This document shows positions 1 through 7,904 of a stretch of 64,000 bases of DNA, piece by piece. Within the stretch, counting starts at the first letter, position 1, and each line of letters opens with the position of its first letter. Below the pieces are notes generated by a model. The model did no database searches and was not told the DNA's origin. It saw nothing but the letters and a program-made list of their open reading frames with translations. The DNA is from an uncultured Bacteroidales bacterium (GTDB taxonomy: Bacteria > Bacteroidota > Bacteroidia > Bacteroidales > UBA932): contig CAMVKH010000001.1 of NCBI GenBank assembly GCA_947168065.1, positions 434,001 to 498,000 on the forward strand, given 5' to 3'. A program made the translations under genes and the position numbers.

Positions 1-1775
1 TCGCAGGAACCTACGCAGAGCGAGACGACCGGATCGAGGTAGCTGCTGATGCCCATCTTGCGGCAGATTTCGACCATCGCGAAGGGGCCGAACTGCTTCA
101 TCAGATAAGCGGAGATATTGTTGCGGCTGTTGGTCAGACCCCACTTGAGGGTCACGATACGGTCGTCCACTTCGGCCTTGGGCGCCCAGTCGGTACCGTT
201 GACGTCGATCACGTAAGTCGAGTTGGCAACCCGGTCGCAGGGCGTGTAGCCCTCCTGCATGGCAAGCGTGTAGAGGAACGGCTTGAAGGTCGAGCCCACC
301 TGCCGCTTGCCCTGGCCCACGTTGTCATATTTGAAGAAGCGGTAGTCCGGACCGCCGACATAAGCCTTGACATAACCCGTATTCGGCTCGATGGCCATGA
401 ACGCCGCACGGAGGAACGACTTGACGTAGCGGATGGAGTCGTTGGGAGTCATCGTCGTATCGACGTAGCCCTTGCTGTTCCAGGCGAAAACGCGCATCTT
501 CACCGGTTCGTCGAACGACTTGAGGATGTCGGCCTCGGAATAGCCCGCCTCCTTCATGACACGGTAGCGGTCGCTCCAGCGCCGTCCGTTGCGCATCAGG
601 CGGTCGACTTCCTCCTTCGGGACATCGTTGGAGAAGGGGAAGTTCTTGCGGTACTTGAGTTCCTTGTCAAGTGTTTTCTGCAGGTCATTGCCCAGGTGCT
701 GGGCCACGGCCTGCTCGGCATACTTCTGCATCCGGGAGTCGAGGGTGGTATAGATGCGGAGCCCGTCGCGGTCCAGGTCCCACTGGGTACCGTCGGGCTT
801 GAGATTCTTGTTGAGCCAGCCGTAGAGGGGATTGTCGCGCCAGGCGAGGGAATCGGCGCGGAAGTCTTCCACCTGCGCATACGCGGAACGCTTGGGCTGG
901 GTGGCGTTCATGAACTTGCGGAGCATGTCGCGGAAGTACGGTCCGTAGCCGGAATTGTGGTCCTGCTGCTGGTACGTCACCACGATCGGAATCTGGGTGA
1001 TGGAGTCCAGGTCATGCCGCGAGAGATAGTCGTATTTTTCCATCTGGCGCAGCACGTGGTTGCGGCGCGCGAGGGAAGATTCGGGATTCAGGGCGGGATT
1101 GTAGCGCGTAGGCTTGTTGACCATACCCACCAGGCAGGCGCCCTCCTCGACCGTCAGGTCCTCCGGATCCTTGGCGAAGAACGTGTTGGCCGCAGCCTTG
1201 ATGCCGTAGGCATTGCCGCCGAAGAAGATCTGGTTGAGATACATCGTCACGATCTCCTTCTTGGTATAGTTGCGCTCTATCTTGACGGCCGTGATCCACT
1301 CCTTGAGCTTGATGCCGATCATCTTGAGCTGCCGCCCGCCGGGGATACGGCTGTGCACGTTCTGGCGCGGGTACAGGGTCTTGGCCAGCTGCTGGGTGAT
1401 GGTACTGCCGCCTCCCTGGGAAGAATCGCCCAGGAGCAGGGTCTTCACGCCCACGCGGGCCAGGCCGCGGAAGTCGATGCCGGAGTGGCGGTAGAACCGC
1501 GCGTCCTCGGTCGCGATCGCCGCGTCGATCACGTGTTTGGGAATCTGGTCGTAACTCACATAGGAGCGATTTTCAATATGATAGGTATTGATGATCTTGC
1601 CGTCTTCGGAGATGAGCAGGGTAGCCAGGTTGCTGTCGGGATTCTCGATCTGCTCGAAAGAAGGGATCTTGGCGAAAAGCGCTACCAGCAGCAAAGCAAG
1701 CAGCAGGCAGGCCAGGGGCAGGGTGATCACGATCCAGAACCACTTGGTTATTTTTTTCTGTAAGGACTCTTTCAT
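1..1775 (-). CDS. Penicillin-binding protein 1A (3' end outside window)
   Basis: Bifunctional class A penicillin-binding protein that polymerises and cross-links peptidoglycan on the outer face of the inner membrane. Seen: a cytoplasmic start MKESLQKK, one membrane segment at about residues 12-35, then a GT51 glycosyltransferase domain with the catalytic-Glu motif TEDARFYRH (E near 90) and STITQQLAK (about 124-132). The transpeptidase domain shows the SxxK motif GSTFKPF (near 495) and the SxN motif SRN (near 549). The KTG motif and the C-terminus lie beyond base 1, so the gene is cut by the window, not broken. The start at 1775 is the first Met before the membrane anchor and follows an AT-rich promoter region. 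It is divergent from topA. Confidence 0.93.
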   Translation of the reverse strand, partial: MKESLQKKITKWFWIVITLPLACLLLALLLVALFAKIPSFEQIENPDSNLATLLISEDGKIINTYHIENRSYVSYDQIPKHVIDAAIATEDARFYRHSGIDFRGLARVGVKTLLLGDSSQGGGSTITQQLAKTLYPRQNVHSRIPGGRQLKMIGIKLKEWITAVKIERNYTKKEIVTMYLNQIFFGGNAYGIKAAANTFFAKDPEDLTVEEGACLVGMVNKPTRYNPALNPESSLARRNHVLRQMEKYDYLSRHDLDSITQIPIVVTYQQQDHNSGYGPYFRDMLRKFMNATQPKRSAYAQVEDFRADSLAWRDNPLYGWLNKNLKPDGTQWDLDRDGLRIYTTLDSRMQKYAEQAVAQHLGNDLQKTLDKELKYRKNFPFSNDVPKEEVDRLMRNGRRWSDRYRVMKEAGYSEADILKSFDEPVKMRVFAWNSKGYVDTTMTPNDSIRYVKSFLRAAFMAIEPNTGYVKAYVGGPDYRFFKYDNVGQGKRQVGSTFKPFLYTLAMQEGYTPCDRVANSTYVIDVNGTDWAPKAEVDDRIVTLKWGLTNSRNNISAYLMKQFGPFAMVEICRKMGISSYLDPVVSLCVGSC

Positions 1776-1816
1776 TTTTAACTACGTTAAAGGCCAAACG
1801 AGGGGCGATACATCTT

Positions 1817-1825
1817 GCAAAAATA
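1817..1825 (-). promoter_or_regulatory. Promoter -7 box of the PBP1A gene
   Basis: The minus strand reads TATTTTTGC, an exact match to the Bacteroidales -7 consensus TAnnTTTG. It lies 41 bases upstream of the ATG. No convincing -33 TTG is seen at the usual 19-20 base spacing. Confidence 0.5.
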
Positions 1826-1860
1826 GAAAAAAAGATTTGGAAATTTGACTCGATTATCTG

Positions 1861-1869
1861 TTACTTTGC
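1861..1869 (+). promoter_or_regulatory. Promoter -7 box of topA
   Basis: TTACTTTGC differs from TAnnTTTGC at one position and lies 25 bases before the chosen topA ATG. A TTTG at 1836-1839 is 21 bases upstream, close to the expected -33 spacing. Confidence 0.45.
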
Positions 1870-1894
1870 ACTCCCAAAACCAAAATTGAACGAG

Positions 1895-4177
1895 ATGGGA
1901 GAGAATTTAGTCATTGTGGAGTCTCCGGCCAAGGCCAAGACGATTGAGAAGTTTCTCGGCAAAAGTTATACCGTAAAATCCAGTTTCGGCCACATCCGTG
2001 ACCTCAAGAAAGCAGGACTGGGCATCGATATCGAACATGGTTTCCTTCCGCAATATGAAATTGCGCCCGACAAGAAAAAGACGGTGGCCGATCTGACCGC
2101 CGCCTCGAAGAAAGCCGACACCGTATGGCTGGCTTCCGATGAAGACCGTGAAGGAGAGGCCATTGCCTGGCATCTGAGCGAGACCCTCGGCCTCCCGCAG
2201 GAGAAGACCCGCCGCATCGTCTTCCACGAAATCACGAAGAACGCCATCCTCGAGGCCATCGAAAATCCCCGCGACATCGACATGAACCTGGTCAAGGCCC
2301 AGCAGGCCCGTCGCATCCTCGACCGTCTGGTCGGCTTCGAACTCTCCCCCATCCTGTGGAAGAAGATCCAGCCCAAGCTCTCTGCCGGCCGCGTCCAGTC
2401 GGTCGCGCTGAGGCTCATCGTGGACCGGGAACGGGAAATCGCCGCATTCGACGCCAAACCGTTTTTCCGGGTGGAAGGCAGCTTCCTGACGCAGGGGGCG
2501 AAGAAACCCATCCACGCCACGCTCGACCGCAAGTTCGAAACCGAAGAAGAAGCGCGCGCCTTCCTGGAGCGCTGCAAGACGGAACAGTTCCGCATCGAAT
2601 CCGTTGACAAGCGCGTGGCCCACCGCACGCCGGCACCGCCCTTCACCACGTCGACCCTCCAGCAGGAGGCAGCCCGGAAACTCGGCTTCTCCGTCAGCCA
2701 GACCATGTCGGTGGCCCAGCGGCTCTACGAAGCCGGTCTGATCACCTATATGCGAACCGACTCGATGAACCTGTCGACCCTCGCCCTGGGCACCACCAAG
2801 GAGACGGTGACCCAGCTCTACGGCGCCGACTATTCCAAGGTCCGCAACTACCACACCCGCGTCAAAGGCGCCCAGGAGGCCCACGAAGCCATCCGCCCCA
2901 CCTATGTGAGCAATCTGGAAATCGAAGGCACCTCGACCGAGAAGCGCCTCTACAACCTGATCTGGAAACGCACCGTCGCCTGCCAGATGGCCGACGCGCT
3001 GGTCGAGAAGACCGACGTGGTCATCCGCGGCAACGGAATCACCGAACGCTTCCTGGCCACGGGCGAACAGATCCTCTTCGACGGCTTCCTGAAAGTTTAC
3101 ATCGAAGGGAAGGACGACGAGGAAGACGAGGTCGCGGCCGTGCTTCCGCACATCGAACCCGGCCAGGAGCTCCGCTGCCAGGGAATCACCGCCACGGAGA
3201 AATACACCCAGCATCCGCCGCGCTACAGCGAGGCGAGCCTGGTCAAGAAACTTGAAGAGCTGGGCATCGGCCGTCCGTCCACCTACGCCTCGACCGTCAG
3301 CACCTTGATCACGCGCGGCTACATCATCAAGGGAGACAAACCGGGTTTCGAGCGCGACTTCTGTGAACTCTCGCTGAAGGACGGAGCCATTGTCCGCAAC
3401 CAGAAACACGAGAAAGCGGGCGCGGAGAAAAAGAAGCTCCTGCCGGAAAGCATCGGCATGATGGTGACCGATTTCCTGGCGGCCAACTTCCGGGACATCC
3501 TGGAATACGGCTTCACGGCCGAGGTGGAAGAATCGTTCGACAAGGTGGCCAAGGGCAAACTGAAATGGGACAAGGTCATCACCGACTTCTACGGCCCGTT
3601 CCACAAGGAAGTGGAAAACAGCCTCCAGGACCGCGAGCACACCCACTCGGAGCGGCTGGTCGGCATCGACCCCAAGAGCGGCAAGCCCATCATCGCCCGC
3701 ATCGGCCGTTTCGGACCGCTCCTCCAGAAAGGGGAATCCGACGATCCGCAGAAGCAGTTCGTCAGCCTGGGAAAGGGCCAGCTCATCGAATCGGTCACGC
3801 TCGAGGACGCCCTTCAGCTCTTTGCGCTGCCGCGCGTGGTAGGCAGCTATGAGGGTGAGGAGATCACCACGGCCATCGGCCGTTTCGGTCCTTATGTCAA
3901 GCACGCGGGCAAATTCGTCTCGCTGGCCAAGGGACAGGATCCCTATACGATTACGGAAGAGCAGGCCATCGCCCTGATTGAGGAAAGCCGTAGTAAAGAC
4001 GCGAAAAAAATCATCGCCGACTTCCCGGCATCCGGCATCCAGGTGCTCAACGGCCGCTACGGTCCCTACATCAAGCGCGGAAAAGAAAACTTCAAGATCC
4101 CCCGCAAGACCGACCCTTCAAATCTGACGGAAGAGACTTGCCTGGCTATCATTTCGAAAGCCGACAAAAAGAAATAG
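1895..4177 (+). CDS. topA: DNA topoisomerase I (type IA)
   Basis: Relaxes negative supercoils by single-strand passage. The N-terminal Toprim domain begins ENLVIVESPAKAKTIEKFLG and carries the acidic metal site SDEDREGEA. The catalytic tyrosine is in the motif GLITYMRTDS. The C-terminus holds several topoisomerase C-terminal repeats (IGRFGPLLQ, IGRFGPYVKHAGKFVSL, NGRYGPYIKRGKENFKIP) and no Cys4 zinc fingers, which fits a Bacteroidota TopA of about 760 residues. An in-frame TTG at 1886 exists, but the ATG at 1895 starts exactly at the conserved N-terminus and is preferred. It is monocistronic; the next gene has its own promoter. Confidence 0.97.
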   Translation: MGENLVIVESPAKAKTIEKFLGKSYTVKSSFGHIRDLKKAGLGIDIEHGFLPQYEIAPDKKKTVADLTAASKKADTVWLASDEDREGEAIAWHLSETLGLPQEKTRRIVFHEITKNAILEAIENPRDIDMNLVKAQQARRILDRLVGFELSPILWKKIQPKLSAGRVQSVALRLIVDREREIAAFDAKPFFRVEGSFLTQGAKKPIHATLDRKFETEEEARAFLERCKTEQFRIESVDKRVAHRTPAPPFTTSTLQQEAARKLGFSVSQTMSVAQRLYEAGLITYMRTDSMNLSTLALGTTKETVTQLYGADYSKVRNYHTRVKGAQEAHEAIRPTYVSNLEIEGTSTEKRLYNLIWKRTVACQMADALVEKTDVVIRGNGITERFLATGEQILFDGFLKVYIEGKDDEEDEVAAVLPHIEPGQELRCQGITATEKYTQHPPRYSEASLVKKLEELGIGRPSTYASTVSTLITRGYIIKGDKPGFERDFCELSLKDGAIVRNQKHEKAGAEKKKLLPESIGMMVTDFLAANFRDILEYGFTAEVEESFDKVAKGKLKWDKVITDFYGPFHKEVENSLQDREHTHSERLVGIDPKSGKPIIARIGRFGPLLQKGESDDPQKQFVSLGKGQLIESVTLEDALQLFALPRVVGSYEGEEITTAIGRFGPYVKHAGKFVSLAKGQDPYTITEEQAIALIEESRSKDAKKIIADFPASGIQVLNGRYGPYIKRGKENFKIPRKTDPSNLTEETCLAIISKADKKK

Positions 4178-4198
4178 TTTCATTTTGTAAGCAACTTC

Positions 4199-4248
4199 GA
4201 AAAGGGGTGTCTGCCTAGTCAAAGAGGGACTTTTGCGGACATCCTTTG
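4199..4248 (+). terminator. Possible terminator after topA
   Basis: An imperfect hairpin: AAAGG..TGTC (4202 region) can pair with GACA.CCTTT (4238-4247), with a second small stem CAAAG/CTTTTG in its loop, followed by a T-rich run. The pairing is interrupted, so this is tentative. Confidence 0.3.
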
Positions 4249-4297
4249 TCTTTCTTATGCTTTTTCCGTTTTTCTACTTACAAATTGAAATTTTTTC

Positions 4298-4306
4298 TAT
4301 TTTTGC
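4298..4306 (+). promoter_or_regulatory. Promoter -7 box of the Lrp/AsnC gene, nearly leaderless
   Basis: TATTTTTGC matches TAnnTTTG exactly. If transcription starts about 4 bases after the box, the leader before the ATG at 4314 is about 5 bases. No -33 match is seen at 19-20 bases. Confidence 0.5.
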
Positions 4307-4313
4307 ACCCGTT

Positions 4314-4823
4314 ATGTCAAGAATGAATTATCAAGTTGACGAGATCGACCAGAAAATCCTGGCCTTTCTCGTGAAGAACGCAAGGATGCCGTTCCTGGAA
4401 ATCGCCCGTGAATGCGGCGTTTCCGGCGCCGCCATCCATCAAAGGGTGAAAAAGATGGAAAATGCCGGCGTGATCACCGGCTCCCGCCTGCTCGTCAAGC
4501 CGGAAGCCCTGGGCCTGAACGTGTGCGTTTTCATCTGCGTGTCCCTGTCTGAAGCCAATGCCTATCCGAAGGTGATCGAGTCCCTCAGGAAGATCCCCGA
4601 GGTCGTCGAATGCCACTTCGTAACCGGCGAGCACTCCATGCTCCTGAAGGTGTATTGCTTCGACCACGACCACCTGATGAAGATCCTGATCGACACCATC
4701 CAGAACATCCCCGGAATCGGCAGGACCGAGACGCTTGTCTCCCTGGAACAGGCGATCGAACGCCAGGTGTGGGTGAAGGACTACGACTACGGCAAATCTA
4801 CGCCCCGAAGGAAAAAAGCCTGA
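4314..4823 (+). CDS. Lrp/AsnC family transcriptional regulator
   Basis: Feast/famine type DNA-binding regulator, usually responding to amino acids as dimers or octamers. Seen: an N-terminal helix-turn-helix (VDEIDQKILAFLVKNARMP onward, with GVSGAAIHQRVKKME as recognition region) followed by an AsnC ligand-binding domain (VSLSEANAYPKVIESL, VVECHFVTGEHSMLLKV, PGIGRTETLVSL). About 169 residues, normal for the family. The ATG at 4314 or 4323 is likely: the open frame reaches back to 4233, but that would span the promoter. The last 26 bases overlap the convergent ispD. The ligand and target genes cannot be inferred from context. Confidence 0.9.
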   Translation: MSRMNYQVDEIDQKILAFLVKNARMPFLEIARECGVSGAAIHQRVKKMENAGVITGSRLLVKPEALGLNVCVFICVSLSEANAYPKVIESLRKIPEVVECHFVTGEHSMLLKVYCFDHDHLMKILIDTIQNIPGIGRTETLVSLEQAIERQVWVKDYDYGKSTPRRKKA

Positions 4824-5478
4824 CCAGGCCTTCGGCATACTGAAGGTCTTCCGGCGTCGTTATCTTGAGGTTCATCCGGTCGCCGGGCACGACGTGCACG
4901 CGCACGCCCGATGCCTCCACTACGGAGGCATCGTCCGTAAAGGAAGGTGAGAACGGCTGGTCATACGCCTTCCTGAGCACCTCCGCAGCGAAAACCTGCG
5001 GTGTCTGGACCAGCACCAGTCCGTCGCGGCTTACCGGCACGGACGCTTCCTCCTCCACCTTTCGGACAGACTCCACGACCGGTACGGCCGGAATGACGGC
5101 GGGCGCCTCTTCAGCGGCCGCGAAGATGCGTTCCAGCAACGGACGGCTCACCAGCGGCCGGACGCCGTCGTGTACCGCCACCAGACCCTCATTCCCCACA
5201 TACCGCAGCGCATTCTGCACGGAATGGAAGCGCGTGATACCGCCCGAAACGATCGAGTAACGCTCCAGGAAACCGCTCTGGCGGCAATATTCCCGCCACC
5301 AGTCCTTCTGCGCCGAAGGCAGCACGACGATTACCTCGAAGGAAGGGTCGAAAGCCAGAAAGCGCTCGATGGTGTGCCGCAGGATCGGCTTGCCGCCGAT
5401 CTCGAGGAACTGCTTGGGACGGTCGGCGCCCATACGGACGCCCTGCCCTCCTGCAACAATCACGACATATCGTTTCAT
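4798..5478 (-). CDS. ispD: 2-C-methyl-D-erythritol 4-phosphate cytidylyltransferase
   Basis: Third step of the MEP isoprenoid pathway: joins MEP and CTP to give CDP-methylerythritol in the cytoplasm. The N-terminus shows the nucleotide-binding signature VAGGQGVRMGADRPKQFLEI, followed by RHTIERFLAF. Later hallmarks are VHDGVRPLV and QTPQVF, and the C-terminal KITTPEDLQYAEGL. About 226 residues, typical. The frame opens 11 codons earlier, but the Met at 5478 starts directly at the conserved MKRYVVIVAGG. It converges on, and overlaps, the Lrp-type gene and is divergent from mreB. Confidence 0.95.
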   Translation of the reverse strand: MKRYVVIVAGGQGVRMGADRPKQFLEIGGKPILRHTIERFLAFDPSFEVIVVLPSAQKDWWREYCRQSGFLERYSIVSGGITRFHSVQNALRYVGNEGLVAVHDGVRPLVSRPLLERIFAAAEEAPAVIPAVPVVESVRKVEEEASVPVSRDGLVLVQTPQVFAAEVLRKAYDQPFSPSFTDDASVVEASGVRVHVVPGDRMNLKITTPEDLQYAEGLVRLFSFGA

Positions 5479-5507
5479 CTGTTGATAAAATGCTAATAAA
5501 TTGCTGG

Positions 5508-5516
5508 ACAAAAATA
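5508..5516 (-). promoter_or_regulatory. Promoter -7 box of ispD
   Basis: The minus strand reads TATTTTTGT, an exact TAnnTTTG match 29 bases upstream of the ispD ATG. The -33 element is not obvious. Confidence 0.45.
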
Positions 5517-5539
5517 ACTAATAATCCCGAGATTCTTCC

Positions 5540-5548
5540 TATTTTTGT
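5540..5548 (+). promoter_or_regulatory. Promoter -7 box of the mre operon
   Basis: TATTTTTGT matches the -7 consensus exactly, 34 bases before the mreB ATG. This is the only good promoter candidate ahead of the mreB-rodA run. Confidence 0.5.
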
Positions 5549-5582
5549 TATCCTGTATAACCTGACAAAAAGAGCACACAAT

Positions 5583-6599
5583 ATGGCATTTTCATTCTTA
5601 CAGCAAGAGCTGGCCATCGACCTGGGAACGGCCAACACCGTGATCTTCATGAACGACAAGAAGGTCATCGACGAACCCTCCATCGTGGCTATCGACAAAC
5701 TGACCGGCAAATGCGCGGCCGTGGGTACCAAGGCCAAGGCCATGCAAGGTAAGGAGAACCAGAATATCAAGACCATCCGGCCGCTGAAAGACGGCGTGAT
5801 CGCCGATTTCGACGCCTCCGAGCAGATGATCCGCGAGTTCATCAAGATGATCAACAACAAACGCTCGATCTTCGCGCCCAGCCTGAGAATGGTGGTCTGC
5901 ATCCCTTCCGGATCCACGGAAGTGGAAAAACGCGCCGTCCGCGACGCTGCCGAGCACTCCGGCGGCCGGGACGTGCAGATGATCTTCGAGCCGATGGCCG
6001 CAGCCCTCGGTATCGGGCTTGACGTCTCCGCCCCGATGGGCAACATGATCGTCGACATTGGAGGTGGCACCACCGAAGTGGCCGTCATCTCCCTGGGCGG
6101 CATCGTGGCCGACGAAAGCATCAAGACCGCCGGCGACGTGTTCACCGGCGAAATCCAGCAGTACATGCGTCAGCAGTACAACATCCGCATCGGCGAACCC
6201 ACCGCCGAGCAGATCAAGATCCGCATCGGCGCCGCCATCTCCGAACTCGACGAACCCCTCGAACCCTTCGTGGTCAAAGGTCCGAACCTGATGACGGTCC
6301 ATCCGGTCGAAGCGCCCGTCACCTACCAGGAAGTCGCCCACTGCCTCGACAAGTCGCTTGTCAAGATCGAGTCGAGCATCCTCACCGTCCTGGAGAAGAC
6401 CCCGCCGGAGCTCTACAGCGACATCGTCCGCAAAGGCATCTTCCTGACCGGCGGCGGCGCCCTGCTGCGCGGCCTGGACCAGCGCCTTGCCAAGAAGATC
6501 AACATCCCGTTCCACGTGGCCGAAGACCCGCTCCGCGCCGTGGCACGCGGCACCTGCATCGCTCTCAAGAACCCCCACTACCCCTTCTTGATGCGATGA
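5583..6599 (+). CDS. mreB: Rod shape-determining protein MreB
   Basis: Actin-like ATPase forming filaments under the inner membrane that guide lateral wall synthesis. Actin-fold motifs are visible: phosphate 1 DLGTANTVIF, phosphate 2 IVDIGGGTTEVAVISLGG, and adenosine motif IFLTGGGALLRGLDQ. About 338 residues, the usual length. The N-terminal stretch MAFSFLQQELAIDLG is the conserved start; the frame stays open to 5490, but that part overlies the promoter. First gene of mreB-mreC-mreD-mrdA-rodA; its stop overlaps the mreC start (ATGA). Confidence 0.97.
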   Translation: MAFSFLQQELAIDLGTANTVIFMNDKKVIDEPSIVAIDKLTGKCAAVGTKAKAMQGKENQNIKTIRPLKDGVIADFDASEQMIREFIKMINNKRSIFAPSLRMVVCIPSGSTEVEKRAVRDAAEHSGGRDVQMIFEPMAAALGIGLDVSAPMGNMIVDIGGGTTEVAVISLGGIVADESIKTAGDVFTGEIQQYMRQQYNIRIGEPTAEQIKIRIGAAISELDEPLEPFVVKGPNLMTVHPVEAPVTYQEVAHCLDKSLVKIESSILTVLEKTPPELYSDIVRKGIFLTGGGALLRGLDQRLAKKINIPFHVAEDPLRAVARGTCIALKNPHYPFLMR

Positions 6600-7411
6600 A
6601 AAGCCGTTACGGTCTCCTTTCGACCCTTACCGCCATCGCCCTGTTCCTCGCCCTTGAAACGATCTCCATCCTGCTCGTGGTGGAGAAGGGTGTCGTGCAG
6701 CGGTTCAAGGTCATGGGAGCCGTGCGCAGCGCCCAGTCCTGGGTCTGGACCCGGACCAGCAAAATCGGGTACTACTTCAACTATAAGGCTGAAAACGAAC
6801 GTCTTACAGCCGAGAATCTGCAACTGCGCCAGCAGCTGGTCCGTTATGCTGCAGCCCGCGCCGCACTCGACAGCGTAGCCGTAGTCGTCGAGCCGGACTA
6901 CACGTTCATCGGCGCCTCAGTCATCAAGAACTCCGTCGACCGGCAGCATAACCACCTGATCCTCAACCGCGGCCGCGAAGAGGGCATCGAAACCGGGATG
7001 GGTGTGGTCACAGCGCACGGCGCCATCGGCATCGTCAGCGCGGTAAGCCGTCACTACTGCTACGTGCTCTCGCTGCTCGGCACCGACCAGTCCGTCAGTG
7101 CGAAACTCGCCGGCAGCGGCGCCTTCGGACCGATGGTCTGGACAGGAAAACAGCCCGACCAGGCTATCCTGCGTGAGATTCCCGTCCACGTGACGGTCGC
7201 CCCCGGCGACACCGTGTACTCCAGCGGGTTTTCCACCATCTACCCACCCGACATCCCCCTGGGGACTGTCGTCGAATCGAAAGTGAGCAAAGGCTCCTCG
7301 CAGGAAATCACCGTACGCCTGATGGAGGATTTCCGTACGCTCCACAACGTCTATATCGTCAAGGACAACCGCAGAGAAGAGTTGGAAGAACTGTATGAAC
7401 AAGCCCGGTAA
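6596..7411 (+). CDS. mreC: Rod shape-determining protein MreC
   Basis: Periplasmic scaffold of the elongasome that links MreB to the penicillin-binding protein. Seen: a short cytoplasmic start, one membrane segment at about residues 8-28 (LLSTLTAIALFLALETISIL), a coiled coil (YKAENERLTAENLQLRQQL, near 63-81), then the beta-rich MreC core (SVDRQHNHLILNRG, GVVTAHGAIGIVSAVS, VAPGDTVYSSGFS). 271 residues, normal. It starts 4 bases inside mreB and overlaps mreD by 17 bases, indicating translational coupling. Confidence 0.94.
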   Translation: MKSRYGLLSTLTAIALFLALETISILLVVEKGVVQRFKVMGAVRSAQSWVWTRTSKIGYYFNYKAENERLTAENLQLRQQLVRYAAARAALDSVAVVVEPDYTFIGASVIKNSVDRQHNHLILNRGREEGIETGMGVVTAHGAIGIVSAVSRHYCYVLSLLGTDQSVSAKLAGSGAFGPMVWTGKQPDQAILREIPVHVTVAPGDTVYSSGFSTIYPPDIPLGTVVESKVSKGSSQEITVRLMEDFRTLHNVYIVKDNRREELEELYEQAR

Positions 7412-7901
7412 CATCCTGTTTTTCATCCTCGTTTTCCTGCTTCAGCTGGTCATTTCGGACTATCTGAACCTCGGTCCGTGGGTCTGCCTGACACTGGTTC
7501 CCTTCCTCATCCTGCACATCCCCCTGTCGCGGAATCCGCACTGGGTCATGCTGGCCGCCTTCGGCATCGGCCTGGGGCTGGACATCCTCTCGGCAGGCGT
7601 ACCGGGCATGAACGCCTTCGCCGCCGTCCTGACCGCCGCACCGCGCAAGTTCTTTTACCGGACCCTGGTCAACGCCGACCGTCAGGACAAGACGGAAATC
7701 CTTCTGCTCAAGGATGTGGGCTTCCTCAAATATGCCCGCTTCCTGATCGTCCTGGTCGCCATCTACCTGGCTGCCTTCATCCTGCTGGACTGCGTCAGCG
7801 TCCGGCCGGCCGGTTTCATCGCCATCCGATTCGCCGCCAGCACCCTTGCGAGTACGGCCCTCTCCCTGCTGCTGGCCATTCCTCTCCAGAACCGGTATTA
7901 G
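7395..7901 (+). CDS. mreD: Rod shape-determining protein MreD
   Basis: Small integral membrane partner of MreC in the elongasome. 168 residues, almost entirely hydrophobic, with about five membrane segments (for example ILFFILVFLLQLVISDYL and FLIVLVAIYLAAFILLDCVS). Sequence similarity within the family is low; the call rests mainly on topology, size and position between mreC and the PBP2 gene. Overlaps mreC by 17 bases; PBP2 begins 3 bases after its stop. Confidence 0.88.
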   Translation: MNKPGNILFFILVFLLQLVISDYLNLGPWVCLTLVPFLILHIPLSRNPHWVMLAAFGIGLGLDILSAGVPGMNAFAAVLTAAPRKFFYRTLVNADRQDKTEILLLKDVGFLKYARFLIVLVAIYLAAFILLDCVSVRPAGFIAIRFAASTLASTALSLLLAIPLQNRY

Positions 7902-7904
7902 CCT

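Noticed and set aside
1907-3904. Open frame of 665 codons opposite topA
   Set aside because: Antisense shadow of topA.
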